Of a DNA stretch of 41,580 nt, positions 16,348-23,820 are shown piece after piece. The stretch covers positions 1 through 41,580 of the forward strand of contig JBNKEE010000003.1 of assembly GCA_050288625.1 (NCBI GenBank), in the 5' to 3' direction. Source of the stretch: JAAGZL01 sp050288625. GTDB taxonomy: Bacteria > Pseudomonadota > Gammaproteobacteria > Chromatiales > Chromatiaceae. A program made the position numbers and the translations under genes. The first letter of the stretch is position 1. Each line of letters opens with the position of its first letter. The notes below the pieces were generated by a model, which searched no databases, was not told where the DNA came from, and saw only the letters and a list, made by a program, of their open reading frames with translations.

Positions 16348-16653
16348 TCAAGCAATGTCAAACAGCTTGTCGAAATTCGCTATCTCCAAGACCTTACGCA
16401 CCGAATCATTGGCGTTGATCAAGCGGATATTTCCCCGCTCCCTGTTTGAATAGTCGCGTAGTTGCAGCAACATACCAAGAGCTGAACTATCCATGTATTC
16501 CGTACCGGCAAGATCCACAATGAATCTCTGTTTATCCTCTGGATACTTTTGATAGGTTTCCATGAACGATTGGTGACAGGAAAAATCGAACCGTCCTGAT
16601 ATAAAGATGGTCACGTCATTTGAGTCATCTGATTCAGTTACCCGTATAGCCAT
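16348..16653 (-). CDS. STAS-domain protein with Ser at the regulatory position
   Basis: A 101-residue single STAS domain, the fold of anti-sigma factor antagonists such as SpoIIAA. The phosphorylation loop reads EYMDSSALGMLL (Ser56, Ser57); Ser57 aligns with SpoIIAA Ser58, so it can be phosphorylated. The C-terminus ends FDKLFDIA. It is a clear paralogue of the upstream neighbour (shared ALGMLL loop and KLFDI tail). The start follows AAGGGA. It is the last gene of the chemotaxis operon. No RsbW-type kinase or PP2C phosphatase is encoded in the window, so its partners must be elsewhere. Confidence 0.88.
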   Translation of the reverse strand: MAIRVTESDDSNDVTIFISGRFDFSCHQSFMETYQKYPEDKQRFIVDLAGTEYMDSSALGMLLQLRDYSNRERGNIRLINANDSVRKVLEIANFDKLFDIA

Positions 16654-16678
16654 AACTATTCCCTTGCGTTAGCACGCG

Positions 16679-16987
16679 CTATTCCGATATATCAAACAGC
16701 TTTTCAAAACTTGATGCCTTAAGAATCCTTCGCATATCTGGACCGCAACCGATTATCGCTATCTTGGATTCATCGCCCCCAGCGTGCTCTCTCAGAATCA
16801 ACAACATCCCCAAGGCCTCGCTATTGAAACGCTCTGCACTACTCAGATCAATCTTCACTCTTACACGATCCATATCCATATCAGAATAAGCCTGACGAAA
16901 CTGGTCCAACATAGAAAAATTCAGATCACCGGAAATACTTATAGTAAGTTCGCTCGTATCGTTTTTATATTCACGTGTAATAGTCAC
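16679..16987 (-). CDS. STAS-domain protein with Glu at the regulatory position
   Basis: A 102-residue STAS domain and paralogue of the next gene. Its loop reads RFNSEALGMLL: Asn and Glu57 replace the Asp and Ser57 of the canonical DSS, so the residue normally phosphorylated is a Glu. This could mimic a permanently phosphorylated state. The C-terminus is FEKLFDISE. The start codon is GTG at 16987 with AGAGG seven bases upstream. It sits between the coiled-coil membrane protein and the Ser-type STAS gene. Confidence 0.87.
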   Translation of the reverse strand: MTITREYKNDTSELTISISGDLNFSMLDQFRQAYSDMDMDRVRVKIDLSSAERFNSEALGMLLILREHAGGDESKIAIIGCGPDMRRILKASSFEKLFDISE

Positions 16988-17005
16988 AATCTTGCCTCTT
17001 TCTGG

Positions 17006-17812
17006 TTAAAACAACTCAGTCTCACCTTTTTGCATGGAATTCTGTGACACCGATCTCGCCGCCTCTGCCCTACAGTCAGCTTCTAACTGATCAATCTGTG
17101 ACTTCAAATTATGCAATCCAAGAATATAATCCGGCACATTGATTCTTTGGCCATTCAAACTTCGTATGCCTATATCTACCGCACCCAGGACCGCCTCAAG
17201 GTAGTCCAGATGTCTTTCAGATGACTCCGTCAATTGCCGTACAATATCTTCAAACTGTAATGACCGGACGGCATCTGAGATGCCCTTATTAATCCTTTGC
17301 GATATCTCTGCCATCTCCTCCAAATTGTTTCCAACCTGATCCCGTACATCTGCTATTTCACTGGACATCGTTTCAAGTTGAGACGTTGTCTCTGACACGA
17401 CACGTAGATTGCTTAGCATATCCTGCGTCATGGTCATCTGTGCCCAGCACTCCTGATTAAGATCAATAAAACTACCCTGCAAGACCTCTATCGCATCTGA
17501 GACCAGGGACCGCATCTGTGACAACTCCCTACGTACGTGCCCCAGCATATCCCTAGCACTAATCTCGACCTGCTGCACCAACTGATCCATTTCGCGTCCA
17601 AGCTCATCAGATATTGAGATATCGGTTGCAACATCAATCTGCTTACCACTCCGTTGCACCGCATCTACCGCTAGAAGCACAATGATCACGACAGACATAG
17701 CAAGCATCCACGTAATAGCCTCTGGTCCAGCCCCACTGATATAAGCCAACAGAGGCATGACGACGCCAACCAATAGAATGATTCTTGTCTCCTCCCATAC
17801 CCTGTTAATCAT
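17006..17812 (-). CDS. Membrane-anchored coiled-coil protein of the chemotaxis operon
   Basis: A 268-residue protein. Two hydrophobic segments (about residues 11-27 and 32-49) form an N-terminal membrane hairpin, and the rest is predicted long alpha-helical coiled coil (MDQLVQQVEISARDMLGHVR, QLETMSSEIADVRDQVGNNL and on). The helix contains RSLQFEDIVRQLTES, a segment seen in chemoreceptor-like signalling proteins, but the canonical receptor tip (the E-A-A-R-A-G-E hairpin of the MCP in this operon) is absent. The last residues are QKGETELF, close to the VKGDIELF that ends CheD. The gene sits between cheB and the paired STAS genes. Function is unknown; a scaffold or accessory role in the array is inferred from position. 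Confidence 0.78.
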   Translation of the reverse strand: MINRVWEETRIILLVGVVMPLLAYISGAGPEAITWMLAMSVVIIVLLAVDAVQRSGKQIDVATDISISDELGREMDQLVQQVEISARDMLGHVRRELSQMRSLVSDAIEVLQGSFIDLNQECWAQMTMTQDMLSNLRVVSETTSQLETMSSEIADVRDQVGNNLEEMAEISQRINKGISDAVRSLQFEDIVRQLTESSERHLDYLEAVLGAVDIGIRSLNGQRINVPDYILGLHNLKSQIDQLEADCRAEAARSVSQNSMQKGETELF

Positions 17813-17900
17813 TGTCCATTCTCATTTGGAGTTAATACCTGTATCGGCCTAGTACGGAGATTCTTTAAACTTACGACAATAAGGACAAATAGGGCGGATG

Positions 17901-18953
17901 TTACTCTGACAATTCCAATAGACGCTTTGGCATAGCGCTCAGGGACACAATTTCATCAACCACACCTCGCCGCACCGCCTCTCTCGGCATACCCCATACC
18001 ACACTACTTTTTTCGTCTTGAACCAGGGTAGTGGCACCAGCCTTTTTCATTGCCTCTAAACCCGCCGCCCCATCTCTACCCATGCCTGTCATTAATACAC
18101 CTATGGCGCTAGAACCAACACTCTTGGCCAAAGAGCGAAAAAGCACATCCACAGCTGGCTTATGTCTATTCACCAACGGCCCGTCATTTAATAGGCAGAT
18201 ACGGGCTGATCCATCCCTCTCCACCTCAAGGTGTTTGTCACCAGGAGCAATGTAGACACGCCCCCTGATCAGCCTCTCGCCATCTTTTGCCTCAGCGATA
18301 TTCAACTGGCAGTATTTATTAATACGCGCGGCAAATGATCTGCTGAACGCCCCAGGGATATGCTGTGTTACAACTATAGGAGGCATATCTTGCGGCAAAT
18401 ATCGCAGTACATCGGCAATGGCCTCAGTTCCTCCCGCCGACGCACCTATACCTATGACCTGATCTGTATCCTTATTCGTATTACCTGCGGCGTCAGATAA
18501 GCGACTTTGCTCGACCTGTCTGTTTGTCCTTTCCCTATCATCCAGAGTTCTCACCCTGGCCCCTGCGGCCATCTTTACCTTGTCTACAATCTCATCCGCA
18601 TAGCCCTTAAGCCCTGTTGCTATATCTACTTTCGGTTTTGAAATATAATCAATCGCGCCCAACTCAAGAGCCCGAAGAGTGACCTCAGCGCCCTCCTCAG
18701 TAACCGAAGAGATCATAACCACAGGCATGGGACGCAAACGCATCAGATTTTCCAGAAACTTGATGCCGTTCATACGCGGCATCTCGACATCCAGCGTGAG
18801 TACGTCAGGACTAAGTTTTTTGATCTTTCTGCGCGCTATATATGCATCACCCGCCGTGCCTACCACCTCAATATCAGGATCCTCACCCAAGATCTGAGTT
18901 AATAGCTCACGAATCAGAGCAGAGTCATCAATAATTAAAACCTTAATCGACAT
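17901..18953 (-). CDS. cheB: Chemoreceptor glutamate methylesterase CheB
   Basis: A 350-residue response-regulator methylesterase. The receiver domain carries the acidic pair Asp9-Asp10 and phospho-acceptor Asp55 (DVLTLDVEMP). The C-terminal esterase shows the Ser-His-Asp triad in IGIGASAGGTEAI, TQHIPGAFSRSF and GMGRDGAAGLEAM. It demethylates or deamidates receptor glutamates and opposes CheR. The gene follows cheD with 27 bases between them. A complete adaptation set (CheR, CheB, CheD) is therefore present in one operon. Confidence 0.97.
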   Translation of the reverse strand: MSIKVLIIDDSALIRELLTQILGEDPDIEVVGTAGDAYIARRKIKKLSPDVLTLDVEMPRMNGIKFLENLMRLRPMPVVMISSVTEEGAEVTLRALELGAIDYISKPKVDIATGLKGYADEIVDKVKMAAGARVRTLDDRERTNRQVEQSRLSDAAGNTNKDTDQVIGIGASAGGTEAIADVLRYLPQDMPPIVVTQHIPGAFSRSFAARINKYCQLNIAEAKDGERLIRGRVYIAPGDKHLEVERDGSARICLLNDGPLVNRHKPAVDVLFRSLAKSVGSSAIGVLMTGMGRDGAAGLEAMKKAGATTLVQDEKSSVVWGMPREAVRRGVVDEIVSLSAMPKRLLELSE

Positions 18954-18980
18954 ATATACGTAGCAATCTTCAGTTCATAG

Positions 18981-19619
18981 TTAAAATAGTTCGATATCGC
19001 CCTTGACCGGACGACGCTCAATTTCTGCAATATATTTGTGTTCACGCTGCACGATGGTGTCGTTATGCAAACGCTTAAGCTTTTTAATTCGCACTAGTCC
19101 AGTGGCTGGGAAATAGACCACCTTGCGGGCCAACACGCCACCCACATCCTCTCCGCCAAGACGCAGTCTTTCATTTTCGATATAGAGATGAATAAACCTG
19201 ATATTCTTTTCACCGATATGTGTAAATTTAGACATCATCTGACCACCACCAAAAACCTTGATTTCAAGATTCTCCCTGGTACCGCCATGTTTCAATATCT
19301 CATTTATCATATGTTCCATAGCATAATTGCCGTATCTGTTTGCGGCACTAAGAGGATCTTCCGCACCTTTCCATCCGCCATCACTGGAGACTGGAAGCAT
19401 AAAATGGTTCATGCCGCCTATACCGGCGGTCAGATCATGAATACATGCGGATATGCACGAGCCAAGCACTGTGGTGATAATCTCATTGGCCTTTGTCACA
19501 TAGTATTCACCAGGCAAAATCTTTGCGGCCGGCATCTTATGCACACTGTCCCAGTAGTGGTTTATATGCTCAAAACCAGGCAGAGGATTTGGTAGTTTGT
19601 GAGCGGCAGATTGCGACAT
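18981..19619 (-). CDS. cheD: Chemoreceptor glutamine deamidase CheD
   Basis: A 212-residue CheD. Catalytic Cys55 lies in LGSCISACIHD and the active-site His72 in GGMNHFMLP, followed by the conserved KVFGGGQMMSKF block. CheD converts receptor Gln to Glu, and in some systems modulates or is controlled by phosphorylated CheY-type proteins. The N-terminus extends ~35 residues before the core. The C-terminus reads VKGDIELF. The start is one base downstream of the cheR stop codon. CheD is found in the Aer2-type cluster of Pseudomonas and similar F7 systems. Confidence 0.96.
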   Translation of the reverse strand: MSQSAAHKLPNPLPGFEHINHYWDSVHKMPAAKILPGEYYVTKANEIITTVLGSCISACIHDLTAGIGGMNHFMLPVSSDGGWKGAEDPLSAANRYGNYAMEHMINEILKHGGTRENLEIKVFGGGQMMSKFTHIGEKNIRFIHLYIENERLRLGGEDVGGVLARKVVYFPATGLVRIKKLKRLHNDTIVQREHKYIAEIERRPVKGDIELF

Positions 19620-19620
19620 C

Positions 19621-20496
19621 TTATATCGAATCCTTTTTTCTATAGATAGTCTTTCCTACCAATTCGAACCTATCACTTACTCTAAACAAAGATTCTGAAT
19701 GCCCAATAAATAGATACCCACCGGGCTTTAGGTTTTCAGCAATACGATTCACCAATACCTTTTTAGACTCCTTATCAAAATAGATAATCACATTGCGGCA
19801 AAATACTATATCCACCGGCTCAGGTAGCGACCAACTGGAATTTAGATTTAGTTGCGCAAACTTGACCATTCTGCGCACTTCCGGCTTTATGCGCACCTTG
19901 CCAAAGCGCCCGCCTTTCCCACGTAGAAAACCTGATTTAACGTACCGTTCTGGGATGGATTGTATTTGGTCCGCACCATAGACCCCTGCTGCCGCATGTT
20001 CCAACACGTTTGAGTCTATATCTGTCGCCATAATCTCTATATCCCAACCCCTGGCCGCGAGGCCCAGATAATTAAGCGTGATAGCGATAGAGTATGGTTC
20101 CTCTCCGCTTGAACACCCAGCCGACCATACTCTTAAGCGGCGTTGTTTTGGATTAGCACTGAAGAGATCTGGAATCAGGCTCTCGGCAATAAAATCAAAA
20201 TGGTATGCCTCTCTAAAAAAGGAAGTTAGATTTGTAGTGATCGCATTTATTAACTGGGTAGCTTCCACCCCTTCTCTCTCATTCTTTATTAGATCGCAGT
20301 ACTCCGTAAAATTGGATAACCCCAGTTGCCGGACCCTACGCGCCAAACGCGAATAGAACATATCTATCTTTTCATCCGCAACAACGATGCCCGTCCGACT
20401 ATTTACAATCTGACGAAGGTAGTCGAAATCGCTGCGGGTGAATTCAAATTCCCTTTCTAACAAGGCATGCTTAGTATCTGAGGTCAAATCATTCAT
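19621..20496 (-). CDS. cheR: Chemoreceptor methyltransferase CheR
   Basis: A 291-residue SAM-dependent methyltransferase. The N-terminal helical domain is followed by the SAM-binding core RVWSAGCSSGEEPYSIAITL, the IMATDIDSNVLEHA strand and FCRNVIIYFDKESKK. It methylates receptor glutamates. The beta-subdomain that docks to a C-terminal pentapeptide should be present, and the operon's receptor ends in EWEEF, a suitable W-x-x-F ligand. The start overlaps the preceding STAS stop by 4 bases (ATGA), so translation is coupled. Confidence 0.97.
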   Translation of the reverse strand: MNDLTSDTKHALLEREFEFTRSDFDYLRQIVNSRTGIVVADEKIDMFYSRLARRVRQLGLSNFTEYCDLIKNEREGVEATQLINAITTNLTSFFREAYHFDFIAESLIPDLFSANPKQRRLRVWSAGCSSGEEPYSIAITLNYLGLAARGWDIEIMATDIDSNVLEHAAAGVYGADQIQSIPERYVKSGFLRGKGGRFGKVRIKPEVRRMVKFAQLNLNSSWSLPEPVDIVFCRNVIIYFDKESKKVLVNRIAENLKPGGYLFIGHSESLFRVSDRFELVGKTIYRKKDSI

Positions 20497-20921
20497 TGCC
20501 CTATCTCGGACAACTTATCTAGGCCAAGTATCTCAGTCAGACCCAACTGGGTGGCATTCTGGCGCAATACATCTGAGGCAGACCTCCAGGAAATACTGAC
20601 GTTTCTCGCTACCGCCTCTTTCATAAACGCAACTAAAAGCTGGAGGCCAGTCCCGTCTATATGTTCTATCTCACAACCATCTAAAATGATCTCATCTTGA
20701 TCAGATATTGCCGCAAGCATCTTTTCATGCCATACCTGAACATTCGCAATTACTATTGCCTCTCCTAATGAGAAACTGATTGCAGTTTCTGCCTTACGGC
20801 TGACCGTAACGCCCTTCTTCTGCGCACTTGCCTTGGCTTGCCTAGGCTTTGCCGCACTCGCTTGGCTGCCAGCGGATGTTTTGTTGCCTACCTTCTTTGT
20901 GATCTTGCGCCTGGTTACCAT
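20493..20921 (-). CDS. STAS-domain protein with basic N-terminal tail
   Basis: A 142-residue protein. The first ~45 residues are rich in Lys, Arg, Ala and Ser (TRRKITKKVGNK and on), which suggests a flexible, possibly nucleic-acid- or membrane-interacting tail. The remainder is a STAS domain: EIILDGCEIEHIDGTGLQLL, with Thr91 in the IDGTG loop at the position of the SpoIIAA serine. The ATG at 20921 is two bases after the cheW stop; an in-frame TTG at 20927 is an alternative. The 3' end overlaps cheR. STAS genes in this position occur in other F7-type clusters. Partner proteins are not in the window. Confidence 0.85.
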   Translation of the reverse strand: MVTRRKITKKVGNKTSAGSQASAAKPRQAKASAQKKGVTVSRKAETAISFSLGEAIVIANVQVWHEKMLAAISDQDEIILDGCEIEHIDGTGLQLLVAFMKEAVARNVSISWRSASDVLRQNATQLGLTEILGLDKLSEIGQ

Positions 20922-20923
20922 TC

Positions 20924-21442
20924 TCAACCACCATCTTCACTATCCAGAGATAACAATTCATCTGGATTAAGCAGGTTATCTGCATCCAGCAGAAGCACCA
21001 CACGCTTTTCTCTTGACACCATTCCCAACAGATATCTGGTATCGATCTTCTTACCTAGAGACGGAGCCTGTTTAATATCCTGCTCATGTATATCCAGAAC
21101 ATCTGATACGCCATCCACCACTATCCCGATAACACGAGACTTATCATGCACCTCCATGTTTAAGATTATGGTGACTGTGGTCGCTGTGTACTCAGCGTTA
21201 TCCAGGTTGAAACGCAGCCGCATATCAATGATCGGAACTATGGAACCACGCAGGTCCAGCACCCCTTTCACATAATCCGGAGTGTCAGGAAGGGGGCGCA
21301 CCTCCTCCCATCCCCTTATCTCCTGAACTTTAAGGATATCTATTCCATAATCTTCTTCGCCCAAGGTAAAGCTGAGATACTGCCCGACCAAACCGCCACC
21401 TATCTTTGATACAGCACCATCCTTTGTAGATGATGAATGCAT
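20924..21442 (-). CDS. cheW: CheW adaptor protein (second copy in the operon)
   Basis: A 172-residue CheW. The core runs from GQYLSFTLGEEDYGIDILKV through QEIRGWEEVRPLPDTPDYVK, GVLDLRGSIVPIIDMRLRF and VVDGVSDVLDI, the SH3-like pair of subdomains that bridges receptor and CheA. I chose the ATG at 21442 since GGAGGAG precedes it by 8 bases, over an in-frame codon at 21478 inside the receptor gene. The receptor stop is one base upstream of the ATG. It differs from the other CheW of the operon, so the two may act on different interfaces of the array. Confidence 0.95.
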   Translation of the reverse strand: MHSSSTKDGAVSKIGGGLVGQYLSFTLGEEDYGIDILKVQEIRGWEEVRPLPDTPDYVKGVLDLRGSIVPIIDMRLRFNLDNAEYTATTVTIILNMEVHDKSRVIGIVVDGVSDVLDIHEQDIKQAPSLGKKIDTRYLLGMVSREKRVVLLLDADNLLNPDELLSLDSEDGG

Positions 21443-21443
21443 A

Positions 21444-23273
21444 CTAAAACTCCTCCCACTCATCGTCGTCATTCTCATATTGCGGTGGCGTTAGGATCTT
21501 GTTTATCGGCTCTTCTCGAGCGCCTTCCACATCAGCACCCACCTCATTAATGACACTTTCTAACGGAGATTCTTCTGTGGTTTCTTGATTGTCTTCCACC
21601 ACGATTGGACGGCTCACCTTAAAGAACTGCATCAACTCTTCCAGTTCTTTGGCCTTTTCTCTCATCGCTCCAGAAGCTGCAGATGTTTTCTCGGCTAGTG
21701 CGGCATTCTTCTCCACCAGTTCATCCATACTGGTTACTGCTTTATTAACCAACTCAATGCCTTCTATTTGTTCTGTGCTCGCCGCATCGATATCAGAAAT
21801 TATGCTGCCAACCTGTTTAACTCCGTCCATAATTTCATCCAGGGTCTCACCAGACTCATTCACCAGGGATGTTCCTGCCTGGACCTTTTTCAGACTATCT
21901 TTTATCAACTCTTTGATCTCTTTAGCTGCGGTTGCACTACGACCAGCCAGGTTTCTTACCTCCGTTGCAACAACCGCAAAGCCCCTACCTTGCTCACCCG
22001 CTCGCGCCGCTTCTACCGATGCGTTCAGTGCCAGCAGGTTAGTCTGAAATGCGATATCATCAATAACACCGATAATCTCGGCGATCTTGTTGCTGGACTT
22101 ATTGATCTCATCCATAGCCTGCACTGCACGGCTTACCACTTCTCCACCATGCTCCGCAGAACTCCTTGCCTTTGTGGCAAGGTTGTTCGCGTGTTTTGAG
22201 TTTTCTGCATTATTCCGCACCGCACCGATAAGCCGTTCCATGCTAGACGCTGTCTCTTGCAATCTGGAAGATTCTTTGTCCGTGCGATCAGACAAACTAT
22301 TATTTCCCGCAAAGATCTGGCCTGCTGATTGTGATATGAAACTTGCAACCTCTTGCACTGGAATTACTGTTGACTCAATTTTTTTAATGGTGGTATTTAC
22401 GCTGTTCTGCAACACAGCGTATTCGCCCTGATAATCTCCCTCCATGCAATACCTGAGATCCCCTTCGGAGAGCGCACTCAAAACCTCGCCGGCGCTATGC
22501 ACTGGGGCGGCTGCTGTTTCGAAGATTTTGTTTAAACCATCAATAAACTCCTGCCAACAACCCTCGAACATATCCACATCTCCACGTGCCACCAGATCTC
22601 CACTGTGGGCAGCACTTATGAGTGAGTTATATTCTGCAAGCAGGTCGCTTACTATCGTAATACAGCGATTAATGCTGTCTTTTATACCATTAAAATCCCC
22701 ACTGTATTCTTTGGTCACAGGCTGAGGTATATCCCCGCGGCTAATACGATCAAGATAAATAGCCGCCTCGCGAAATGGCACAACGTAGCTCTGAATAACA
22801 CCGTTAAGCTCTTCGATAATTTCAGACCATACGCCTTGAAGACCATCAGCATCGCACTGCGCTTTTAGGTTCCCGCGCCTAACATTGCCCCCAAGGTTGA
22901 CTGACTCAATCTGTATCTTCTTCACTGCAGACAACATAGTTCTCTGCGATTTCGCCAACATTCCAAATTCGTTTCCACCATCTATCTTCTCTAGGTCTTC
23001 CTGCGCCGACAAATCGCCTGCTGCAATTTTATGTGCTGCCACTACCATCAGTTCCAGAGGAACGGTTATTGACCTCAAGATATAAAAACTGAACCATGCC
23101 CCTAAAATCAAAACCAACACGAGCATACCCCGGCCCACCTTTACCATTAGGTCAGACTGCTGTACTGCAGCATCAGCATACATAGCCAAGACTCCAATAA
23201 GGGCTACACAAAACATCAGCGCAACAACTGTCAACTTATTCTTAACCGATAAATTGGCAATAAACCTATTCAT
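21444..23273 (-). CDS. Methyl-accepting chemoreceptor with poly-HAMP and EWEEF tail
   Basis: A 609-residue receptor. Two membrane segments (about residues 14-32 and 44-62) enclose a loop of only ~12 residues, so there is almost no periplasmic sensor. HAMP follows (VPLELMVVAAHKIAAGDLSA), then at least two further HAMP-like units (ISRGDIPQPV, LSALSEGDLRY). The methyl-accepting helices and signalling tip are intact (DDIAFQTNLLALNASVEAAR, AGEQGRGFAVVATEVRNLAG). The last residues EWEEF fit the W-x-x-F CheR/CheB docking pentapeptide; Pseudomonas Aer2 ends in GWEEF. Unlike Aer2 no PAS domain is visible. Start follows AAGGTGA. A ligand cannot be predicted. Confidence 0.95.
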   Translation of the reverse strand: MNRFIANLSVKNKLTVVALMFCVALIGVLAMYADAAVQQSDLMVKVGRGMLVLVLILGAWFSFYILRSITVPLELMVVAAHKIAAGDLSAQEDLEKIDGGNEFGMLAKSQRTMLSAVKKIQIESVNLGGNVRRGNLKAQCDADGLQGVWSEIIEELNGVIQSYVVPFREAAIYLDRISRGDIPQPVTKEYSGDFNGIKDSINRCITIVSDLLAEYNSLISAAHSGDLVARGDVDMFEGCWQEFIDGLNKIFETAAAPVHSAGEVLSALSEGDLRYCMEGDYQGEYAVLQNSVNTTIKKIESTVIPVQEVASFISQSAGQIFAGNNSLSDRTDKESSRLQETASSMERLIGAVRNNAENSKHANNLATKARSSAEHGGEVVSRAVQAMDEINKSSNKIAEIIGVIDDIAFQTNLLALNASVEAARAGEQGRGFAVVATEVRNLAGRSATAAKEIKELIKDSLKKVQAGTSLVNESGETLDEIMDGVKQVGSIISDIDAASTEQIEGIELVNKAVTSMDELVEKNAALAEKTSAASGAMREKAKELEELMQFFKVSRPIVVEDNQETTEESPLESVINEVGADVEGAREEPINKILTPPQYENDDDEWEEF

Positions 23274-23313
23274 GTGTGATCACCTTCCATATAAAAATCC
23301 CATTACACTCAAT

Positions 23314-23820
23314 CTAGCTTGCCACCCTGACTTGCTGCTCTAGAGGTTGTAGCAGATCAGCCGCCAGCAGGGTCACCATCTTTTCTCCAACAGATGCAAT
23401 ACCACTAATGAACTCGGTATTAAGCTTATCGCCAAATTCCGGTGTATCTTTGATCTCACTGCTATTTGTCAGCAACACATCTGACACCTCATCTACAGCA
23501 ATACCAATATTGCGCTCCCCTTTGATGCCAAGCACTTTTAGTATTATCACTACGGTCTCATCATCATATTCCGAGAACTCCATCCCTAGGCGCAACCTAA
23601 GGTCATAAACAGGAACGATGGCGCCACGCAGGTTGAGTACCCCCATAATATATTCAGGTGCGTTTGGTATACGCGTCACAGCCTCCCAAGCCTTAATCTC
23701 TTGGACTCTGAGTATATCTACACCAAAATACTCCTGATCCAGACAAAAGGTCAGGTATTCAATAGTGTCTTCCTGGCCTAATTCAGTATCCATCCTCTCG
23801 GTTTCATGCACGCTCGCCAT
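23314..23820 (-). CDS. cheW: CheW adaptor protein (first copy in the operon)
   Basis: A 168-residue CheW. The fold is visible as EYLTFCLDQEYFGVDILRVQ, EIKAWEAVTRIPNAPEYIMG, VLNLRGAIVPVYDLRLRLGM and GIAVDEVSDVL. The start overlaps the cheA stop by 17 bases, so the two are coupled. It couples CheA to the receptor rings. The other CheW gene is on the far side of the receptor gene; this doubled arrangement is common in F7-like clusters. Confidence 0.95.
   Translation of the reverse strand: MASVHETERMDTELGQEDTIEYLTFCLDQEYFGVDILRVQEIKAWEAVTRIPNAPEYIMGVLNLRGAIVPVYDLRLRLGMEFSEYDDETVVIILKVLGIKGERNIGIAVDEVSDVLLTNSSEIKDTPEFGDKLNTEFISGIASVGEKMVTLLAADLLQPLEQQVRVAS

Noticed and set aside
21589..22199. Long antisense frames within the receptor gene
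   Set aside because: They mirror the repeated coding pattern of the receptor helices and have no start signals.
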